A stretch of 64,000 nucleotides of DNA. Source: Lamellibrachia satsuma. Lineage: Eukaryota > Annelida > Polychaeta > Sabellida > Siboglinidae. The notes beneath the pieces are model-generated. The model saw nothing but the letters and a program-made list of their open reading frames with translations, was not told where the DNA came from and did no database searches. The DNA lies in assembly GCA_033239005.1 (NCBI GenBank), contig BSQZ01000011.1:7537001-7601000 (forward strand), read 5' to 3'. A program made the translations under genes and the position numbers. Position 1 is the stretch's first letter. Every line of letters starts with the position of its first letter. Shown here piece by piece: positions 56,399-64,000 of the stretch.

Positions 56399-57640
56399 CA
56401 GGAGAAATGTCGGGAACAAAACCAGGCCTTCGACTCCATCAATCGTGAAGCTTTTTGGAAAGTCTTGTCCAGTTTGGGGTAACCTACTTCATCACCATCC
56501 TGAAATTTCTTTATGATAAAATGACTGCAATAGTCCTCTTCAATGGGACTGAAATGGAACCTTTCACCATCCGAACAGGGGTCAAGCAAGGATGCGATAC
56601 AGCACCGACCCTTTTTACTGTCTACCTATGCGTCATCCTTTTTCTCGTTCGTGACAGGCTTCCACGTGGCGTTGAACTTGACTACCGGCTTGATGGGAGG
56701 TTATTCAACCCGAGTAGTCTCAAGGCCAAGAAAAAAGTGATGAAGGCTGCCGTCAAAGACCTTTAGTATATTGATCACTGTGCCATTCTTAACCACTCTG
56801 CAGAAGAACTTCGGACTAGCCTAGACATCATTACGGAAGCCTACCAAAGTCTAGGACTCCATCAACATAAAAAACAAGGTTATCCATCAACCTACTCCAG
56901 GCATCAATGCAGGACCTCCCGAAATCAAAGTATCTGGAATCCTAGATGTTCAGCACCATATCTGCTGTGCCAGCACGTTCTTCAGTAAACTGCACCACCG
57001 AGTCTTTGATGACCACAACCTCAAGAAAGAGACGAAGGTGATGGTCTACAGAGCCGTTTGTATTACCACTCTACTATAAGGGAATGAGGTTTACGTTACT
57101 TACCCATGTCACCTGAAGACCCTGGAGACATTCCATCAACGTTGCCTCAGAAAGATGCTTCACATCCGGTGGAAATGCCGTCGCACCAATGCCAGCGTCC
57201 TCACTGAAGCCAACCTAACCAGCATCGAGGCAATAATCTTGCAAATCAGTTCCGCTGGACTGGTCACTGTGTCAGAATGCCAGACTCCCGCCTCCCCCGA
57301 CAAGTACTATTCTCCCAGCTGACTCATGGATTGAGAACCCATGGTGGGAAGAGAAAAAGATTTAAAGACACTGCCAAACACTACATGAAGAAGGGTCATA
57401 TTAACATCAACATTTGGGAGGACATGACTGCCGACTGTCTACTTTAGCACCGTAGCATCCACCAGACAGCGGCCCGCTCCGAGACAGACCGCCTACTTCA
57501 CGAGGCGGAGAAGCGGCAGAGGAGAAAGGAGTGGGAGATGTCTCAACACCTGCACATCTTCCTCCCACCCGGGACCTCCGGCCCCCACTGCAATAATCAA
57601 GATTCGGGCTCCTAAGGTGACCCAGGAACCACGACCGACC
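56399..57640 (+). mobile_element. Decayed LINE (RT and C-terminal region), 5'-truncated
   Basis: Begins abruptly after oligo-T DNA with QAFDSINREAFWKVLSSLG. Then TIRTGVKQGCDTAPTLFTVY, VRDRLPRGVELDYRLDGRLF (56575-56705), KVMVYRAVCITTLL (57040-57075), LETFHQRCLRKML, RLPRQVLFSQLTHGLRTHGG and LLHEAEKRQRRKEWEM near the end. Frame breaks and stops are frequent. It resembles a widespread invertebrate endonuclease-RT family distinct from the other LINEs in this window. Confidence 0.75.
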
Positions 57641-57857
57641 CCTGGCAGACGTCATCCTCGTTTTGAGGGACTGCTGATGTATATAGTAGCATGCCCACCC
57701 ATATGGGGGTTCTTATCTCCCTTTTTGTGAGAATTGTGCTTAGCTGTAACATTTTCCAGAAATCATCCCAGAAATCCCCAAATCCCTGGCTGATTGTGTA
57801 CACTCGAACCCCCGTTTTCAATACTCTGTGGACGGGCCTGAGTAGTACATTGGCTCT

Positions 57858-58009
57858 CAGTCATTACAATGCGGCTTTCGTACACAAACAGTGCATCCAC
57901 CAATAACAGTCAAACATTAGTTGACCACCCTGTTAATGACACCTGAAGGTGTATAAACAATGTGAGTTCAATCATTCGAAACGTTGTTGATTATTTGGTG
58001 CAAGTTGAC
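57858..58009. repeat. 152-bp direct repeat, copy 1
   Basis: CAGTCATTACAATGCGGCTT ... GGTGCAAGTTGAC, nearly identical to 59151-59302. Contains the palindrome-like ACACCTGAAGGTGTA. Confidence 0.95.
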
Positions 58010-58335
58010 GTGATGTAGCGTGGCAGCTATGACTTGTTTGTGAGGTCATTAGTTATATACTAAATAGTGTTTCGATTGTTGAAATAGTTATTGTGCAAAG
58101 CGTGAGATTCGGTATTGAAGGTCAGCAGCAGGAGGGCTTGCGATAATCGGATTGTTGACGACCTTGGTCAATGTTCTGTAGTCCGGGGCGAGGCTGGCAC
58201 CGATAACGGTCGTCGATTGTTGCTTCCCCTTCTTCTTCATAACTAGTCCCGTTTCACTGCCGTCTCCCCATCGTCTCCACTCCTCCACCCCTCGCTAGTT
58301 AGAATGATTACATGAAATTGAGAAGTGGAGTGTGT

Positions 58336-58455
58336 TGAGCCAGATGGCAAGACAGTGATCACTGCCGTCTCCACCATGTAAGACAGTGATCACTGCCGTC
58401 TCCACCATGTAAGACAGTGATCACTGCCGTCTCCACCATGTAAGACAGTGGTCAT
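58336..58455. repeat. 31-bp minisatellite, ~3.5 copies
   Basis: Unit AAGACAGTGATCACTGCCGT plus CTCCACCATGT; TGATCACTG is itself nearly palindromic. Confidence 0.95.
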
Positions 58456-58469
58456 ACTATAAGACAGTA

Positions 58470-58735
58470 GCCAAGCAGTAGAGAGCGGCACCTCGTTGGT
58501 CTGACAAGAGCGGATCCCCAGTGGCCTTACCATAGATGCCGGCTCTCCATTGGCCATACCGGCAAGAGCGAATCCCCGGGGGGCTAAACCGTAGAGAGCG
58601 GCTCCCCTTTTGCCTTACTGTAGAGAGCAGCTCCGTGGTGATCATTCTGTAGAGAGCGGTTCGACGGTAGCCGTTCCGTGGAGAGTGGCTCCTGGTGGCC
58701 ATGTTTTAGAGAGCGGCTCCTTTACTCACAACCAA
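58470..58735. repeat. Degenerate ~36-bp repeats (TAGAGAGCGGCTCC)
   Basis: Six to seven diverged units sharing AGAGAGCGGCTCC and a GGCC.T(A/T)CC block, directly following the 31-bp array. Confidence 0.75.
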
Positions 58736-59150
58736 TGAACACACTAGTTCTCGTTGTATACACCCCAACTCTCACCGCAAGTATAAAACACATGGATATA
58801 ATAAAATACAAAGCTATGGCAGCCATCAGACCAGTAATCTAATAACACAAAAGATAAAACACATTATCGTATTATTTCCCCATCCATATCGCTACTACTT
58901 TGAACACTGTTTAAAGTAGCACCCTTTCCAACGAGTATGATGGTTACATGACGATTTATGACATGAAATAAAAACTTTGATGAATCGTCGAAATAAGTCA
59001 TTTTGTTGCCTCGTGGCGACAAGAAATATTTTCTGCACGCCCAATTTACCTGTAGGTGGTAAACAATTTGCAGACAACATTGCTGTATTTACATCATGAC
59101 AGTTGTGGTGCTACATGTAGCTCAGCACAAATATGTAACTTTTGTGAGCA

Positions 59151-59302
59151 CAGTCATTACAATGCGGCTTTCGTACACAAACAGTGCATCCACCAATAAC
59201 AGTCAAACATTAGTTGACCACACTGTTAATGACACCTGAAGGTGTATAGGCAGTGTGAGTTCAATCATACAAAACGTTGTTGATTATTTGGTGCAAGTTG
59301 AC
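59151..59302. repeat. 152-bp direct repeat, copy 2
   Basis: Same length as copy 1, few substitutions. GGACGGGCCTGA precedes copy 1 (57832) but follows copy 2 (59323). Confidence 0.95.
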
Positions 59303-60247
59303 TTCACCTTCTAAGCATTGAGGACGGGCCTGATTATTGAGAGATTAGAGGACCGTAAATAGGTATGTCAGCTAATTTTAACAAAGTCGTATCTCTCGTG
59401 TTTTTGTGCAGAATGACTAACTGAATTTGACTTTTTTTTACCTCTGTTGTCAGGATTAAACTGTCTCTAACCCGGAGTCGCTCGAAGGAGTGTTGTCAAA
59501 CGACGTGGGTTTTTCCACTCGCATTGAATGGTCGCACACATACAAGTCCGACGCCATTTATTTAACTAAATTCCTCGTCCATAGTCACTGAAGCGTCGTG
59601 CCTAAGAGAGGGGGTGCCTAAGAAAAAGGGGTGTCCGGGCAGTGCGCATTGACCAAGAATGCAAGCCTATTGGCCTGCACGGAAGCTACTATTTAGGGTT
59701 TCTAGAGAATCTTCCCAGGCACACCGTAATTGAATATAATTAATTTTACATTATGCAATATTTGTCTGTATGTGACTGAAAAAGTTCAATATATCTACAT
59801 AATGTTTCAGAAGCTAACAACTATATGTCTATGTAACTATTGTGACGGTATTAATATGGGCGTTTTTGATTATCCATCAATGTTGGCCGTTTGCTAAGTC
59901 CACTGTTGGTCCCGGGATTGCACCGATTGCACCGTCGCCGAGAGCTTTGACTGACGGCGACACAGAGACGATGTTTACGTTTAATTCGAGGGCAGTAAGC
60001 CAACTTTATTTAATCACAGGCAAAGCACAAACTCATTGAATATTCAGCAAACACCTTATTTGTTAACACCTGCTAGTGAAATATCCCAAACCATCAATGA
60101 TACTTCAAAGTGTCGATGGAAGGGACAGTAGTAAAGCACAGACTACGACTTATGAAGTCCCACGTACTGTGCAACTCTAGCCAACAGGTTTAAGTTCAGT
60201 GGCGTGGATTCTGTTGTGTTAGTTCGTGTGGTGAATGACGTCTCTGA

Positions 60248-60315
60248 TCACTCGTGCACTGTGTTCCTACAACAAAAGATCACTCGTGCACTGTGTTCCT
60301 ACAACACAAGCCCGC
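60248..60315. repeat. ~34-bp tandem duplication
   Basis: ATCACTCGTGCACTGTGTTC CTACAACA occurs twice, 170 bp before the start codon at 60488. Confidence 0.9.
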
Positions 60316-60487
60316 CAAAAAACCAGGTGGGCAACCAGAAAGGTCACTGTGAGCTTGTCTGGGATTGGCTGTGAATATAGCGGTTCCGCATGAGTTGAAT
60401 TTCGCTTAACTCGGCTGTTGATCGCGACGAAGGCACTAGTTGTGGCGACTGCTCAGAAGAATACGCCTGTGAATTCAAAAGCGCGCT

Positions 60488-62088
60488 ATGCCACAGTTTA
60501 CATGGGAACCAGGACGCAGGAATGACTATGACCAGTCCGGGGAGGTAAGTAATATACAGGTTATGTTGTCATGTTTTTTGACTTGATATCTGAATTTCAA
60601 GGCCAGCATTACTTGTCTTCCGATGTCAATCTCTACGTTCCACTCTCACTCTGCATTACAACGCTGTTTTCGATGTGTTTTGTGCCTGCTCCCGCGATAA
60701 CAATTCCGTAAGAGTAGGTTGGGTGACTAAGTCACTATATACCAACCCCGTAAACTGGGGGGTGTAGACAAAATCAGCCAGCTAGCCATTTGGTCGTATG
60801 TCTGTCATTCGTCTTTATTGAAATTAACTCAAACATTACAAGACCTAAACGAAACGTTCCCTAGCAGAGACAAGCCACGTTGCCTGGTACATTCCCGGTT
60901 TTTTGTCATCATCACCACATCATGACGTCCATTCCCTGGGAAATGTGTCAATGTCACAAGAAAATAATATTGAAGATATTAATCAGACGGGTGGCTTCAA
61001 TATGTTAATCTTTTTCTGGAATTTCACAGTAAATGTTTCCTTTTTTCTTTATAAAGTTACGAAAAAAGGTAAAATTGACTGTGAAATATGAGAAAAAGAT
61101 GAATATGTCTTAAGAAGACGTTTTACATCCAAACGTCTAAAAGTGTTCAACAAAAGACGCATTTCGAGAAAAAAACTGACACCACCCGGCCATGGGGTCG
61201 TAGATGACCCGGCATTGGGGTCGTAGATGACCCGGCCGTGGGGTCGTAGATGACCCGGCCTTGGTGTCGTAGATGACCCGGCCGTGGGGTCGTAGATGAC
61301 CCGGCGGTGGGGTCGTAGATGACCCGGCGGTGGGGTCGTAGATGACCCGGCCGTGGTGTCGTAGATGACCCGGCCGTGGGGTCGTAGATGACCCGGTCGT
61401 GGGGTCGTAGAAGACCCGGCCGTGGGGTCGTAGATGACCCGGCCGTGGGGTCATAGATGACCCGGCCGTGGGGTCGTAGATGACCCGGCCGTGGGGTCGT
61501 AGATGGCCCGGCCGTGGGGTCGTAGATGACCCGGCCGTGGGGTCGTAGATGAATCCCTGACAATTTGGCGTCCGAGATGTAAAGCGTCTTGGAGGAATAG
61601 CTTAACATACAAACGTACAAACGTACAAAAATACACACATATAAAACATATAAACATACAAACATACATACAAACATACAAGCATACAAACATGCACATA
61701 CTCACTGTGGATTGTAATAAGATGTGACATTCATACCGGCATGCCATCCCGCCTACTACAAACATACATACTTGACCATACAGCCGTATATCCATGCGCT
61801 TGGACTCTCTACGTACTTTGTAGCCGGTTGCGTCACATTACCCCCGGATGACGCAGTATTCGCAGCCGATGGCTACTCGGATGGTACCAGGCTGGCAGGC
61901 TGGGCCCTTCTACCCGTCTAACAACTCGCCTGAGCTTAGAGATACGCGCGTCGTTTCGCCCGCGTCAACCGCCTCGTCCGTCCAACGTCGACGGAAGTGG
62001 TTGCGTGGCTGGCGGGGAGTGACTTTGGCGTTCGTTCTGCTGGCGATCATCATTGTGTCCCTCGTCGGCGTCGCTATCTACCTGACCG
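60488..62088 (+). CDS. 5' end of a type II membrane protein gene (two exons, 3'-partial)
   Basis: Exon 60488-60544: MPQFTWEPGRRNDYDQSGE ending GAG/gtaagt in phase 0. Exon 61857-62088: after GACGCAG, YSQPMATRMVPGWQAGPFYP, a Ser/Pro/Arg-rich cytosolic segment (SVQRRRKWLRGWRG), then one hydrophobic helix VTLAFVLLAIIIVSLVGVAI YLTG, ending ACCG/gtaagt in phase 1. A basic flank before a single N-terminal helix indicates type II topology, the layout of membrane-anchored serine proteases and related ectodomain proteins. The phase-1 exit suits CUB/LDLa/SRCR modules. The rest lies beyond the window. If exon 1 is wrong, ATG at 61848 (MTQYSQ) is the alternative start. Confidence 0.55.
61180..61553. repeat. 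23-bp minisatellite, ~16 copies
   Basis: Unit GTAGATGACCCGGCCGTGGG GTC, with scattered CCGGCGG, CCGGTCG and TGGTGTC variants. Lies in the intron of the membrane-protein gene. Long minus-strand Pro/Thr ORFs are artefacts of the 69-bp (3 x 23) reading period. Confidence 0.97.
61610..61695. repeat. ACATACAAACATAC simple repeat
   Basis: Degenerate A/C/T tract in the same intron, ~55 bp after the 23-bp array. Confidence 0.85.
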
Positions 62089-64000
62089 GTAAGTGGTGGT
62101 GGACCATGAGGTGGAGCCAATAATGTTTTTAAAAAATACAATGATCATATGCAAAGGTCACGTTTGACCCGTTGTGGCCTGACGAGGGTTAAATACTGAA
62201 ATGAACCTTCTGAGAATAAATGGTATCATTCATCCGCTATAAATAATACATTAAGGATTCATCCCTGGTAAGAAGGCAACATCCTCGCTAAAATAACGAA
62301 CTTGTCTCAAATGGTAATAATATGACAGTGGCGTATTGGGGGGGGGGTGAGCAGTGGCCCCTCTTGGCTTAATTTTTGTTCCGTATTTTCCGTTGCGCCG
62401 GTACATGGTAGCATGGTAAACTAATGGGTAACTAAGTCTGTTGGCCCCTTTGGTCCCCCTTTGTGAGATCCTAGATACGCCATTGTCACATGGGTAACAT
62501 TCGAGCGTCATAATCCACCTTCAATTATTAATGCTACATAAGACATAAGCTCAAGGATTCATGTTAACGTGCCTTTCAAGCTTTGCTGCACACTGACACA
62601 GTGAGCTACGTGTACATTTATTCAATGGTATCCTCGTGCGTTCAGAATAGACTGACCTTGTCGTGGACGCTTCGGCAGTGGCCCACGAGAGTCCACAACA
62701 GGCTACACATTTACCTCTGCGTGGGATATTTTATTTCCCTTGGCATATACACCAGATATAAGGGCTTTTAGTGTCTCTTGCAAAATACACAGGCAAGGTG
62801 GGGTGAACGAATGTTTTGAAACTGCAGCAGGTGGATGCGAACCCCTGTCTACCGCATGGCCACCGCTACCTAGTGCGGGTAAATGAATCGACGAAAACCA
62901 AGTCTGCGGCTACTATTGTCGCTACAGTATGAGTCACTGGAAAGTGACAACAGTTCCAAGCGACGGTGTTCGGGTCTGTAAATAGAAAAAAAGTGTCAGA
63001 TATAAAGACATTGATCATTGACGAGTTTGTGTTCGTTACACACTAAACGGTAATGTTCACAGCACAATGGCACCGTCGTAGTCGTTCAAATATGCAATAG
63101 GCACAAGGCGGGGAACGGTGGGGGGGGGGGTTGACAGATGTGCATGGTGGAACATCAAAACAGGCAACTGTGGATGATATCACAGTGTGCATTGTCAAAG
63201 CAATAGCAACACATTAACACAATCAACCTTCATGAGTTATGCACGTGACAAGTAAAGCAATATTTATAGTATTTCGTCGGTGGGGTACTAACTATTAAAT
63301 TGTCTGCCGTATAGCTAACTTAATACAACACATCTGCTGTGTTATTGAAAGTGCAAATTCATCGTGTGTCAAATTCCTGTCAGGTAACAGGAGGTGCGGC
63401 TGTGGAGGCTTTGCTGTAGTGTTGGCCTTTTGTGTGGTGTAAATGTGCGGGAAAGTGTTGAGAAGCTCGCCCCACAAACTGCTGTTGCTGCACCGAAGGA
63501 GGTCTTCTCTATACCTACATTGGTGCTCAGTGTCGTCATGGCTGAATACACCGACTAACAGCGTTCGGCAAACCGGGCGCCGAGTTCCATAAATATATAC
63601 CCAAAGACAAAGAAGTACAACTGCTTTATTTCGGTTGTTATTGTCGTGTCATAATCTTTCTGGCCAACCGCCATATCTGGTGTTCTTGTAAAATTGCATA
63701 AGGCAGGTGTTTGTTTTATGAACTGTCTGACCTTAATTCAATATTTGTTGTACGTACATAGACAAGTCTACAAACTCCAAACATTTTAAACTAGTACTGT
63801 CACAATATTGGTTGTTGGGACCAAGACCTAAGCATCCCAAGATGCTCAGAATGTTGTTTCGATTGCTTGAGCATCAAGCTCACCTAGTGTTGTTATTTGT
63901 GGCAGACGTTCCCTTAGCTCTCCATATTTCACAAATTGTCAGATATATCAGATATGTCGTCATATGAGTAAGTGTTTGTAGGATTGCCAGATATGTCGTC
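62089..64000. other. Intron or downstream sequence, no gene recognised
   Basis: Holds G runs (62337-62346, 63119-63130), a SINE copy (62790-62880) and otherwise unique sequence. No continuation exon of the membrane protein could be assigned. Confidence 0.35.
62790..62880 (-). mobile_element. tRNA-derived SINE, second copy
   Basis: GGTGAACGAATGTTTTGAAA CTGCAGCAGGTGGATGCGAA corresponds to the 48.93 kb copy with a short deletion. On the minus strand the B box reads GGGGTTCGCATCC. Confidence 0.6.

Noticed and set aside
58088..58288. 66 aa minus-strand ORF (MEEWRRWGDGSETGLVMKKK)
   Set aside because: No family, no splice context; lies between minisatellites and the 152-bp repeat.
57858..59302. 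LTR retrotransposon from the paired 152-bp repeats
   Set aside because: No TG..CA ends, primer-binding site or gag/pol between the repeats.
61137..61689. Pro/Thr repeat proteins of 105 and 180 aa on the minus strand
   Set aside because: Arise from the 23-bp array (69-bp reading period) and the ACATAC repeat beside it.

Overview
This is animal nuclear DNA, most likely from a marine invertebrate. Genes are split into short exons with GT/AG introns. There are long (TA)n and (TG)n/(GCGT)n tracts, many minisatellites, and a dense, decayed mix of LINEs, a Polinton-type DNA polymerase relic, MULE/Mutator-type transposases, foldback elements and SINEs. The repeat families resemble those of molluscs, cnidarians and lancelets, but the phylum cannot be fixed from this window.

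Layout. 0.2-14.3 kb (+): the 3' part of a gene encoding four CUB domains, two Thr-rich linkers and a C-terminal trypsin-fold domain. The catalytic His and Ser are both replaced and the activation site is gone, so it is a serine-protease homologue. Its introns hold an RTE-like LINE fragment, a foldback element and microsatellites. 16.6-21.2 kb (-): a near full-length CR1-like LINE (esterase ORF1 intact, endonuclease/RT ORF2 broken). 21.2-22.5 kb (-): relic of an invertebrate repeat protein. 22.9-25.1 kb (+): relic of a protein-primed family-B DNA polymerase. 25.1-29.2 kb: an old antisense LINE fragment split by a younger 5'-truncated LINE with an intact 957-codon ORF2 and short target-site duplications.

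30.5-49.8 kb (-): a candidate seven-exon cellular gene whose exon phases fit throughout. Its largest intron (34.8-42.3 kb) hosts a ~4.19 kb TIR transposon (35,476-39,665) with a broken PHD-FLYWCH-MULE transposase gene, itself apparently inserted in the intron of a Mutator-like transposase pseudogene (promoter ~35.3 kb, coding remnant 40.0-40.9 kb). 43-46 kb holds a possible piggyBac-like fragment and an RTE-like LINE. 54.1 kb (-): a possible first coding exon. 56.4-57.6 kb (+): another LINE relic. 57.9-59.3 kb: two 152-bp direct repeats around minisatellites. 60.5-62.1 kb (+): the 5' end of a type II membrane protein gene continuing beyond the window.

The most notable signal is in the CR1-like LINE. 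In both copies ORF1 ends with the heptamer T TTA AAC directly before its stop. ORF2 lies in the -1 frame with no ATG until inside the endonuclease domain. This suggests programmed -1 frameshifting. The second is the PHD-FLYWCH-MULE TIR element with repeated 16-18 bp terminal units.
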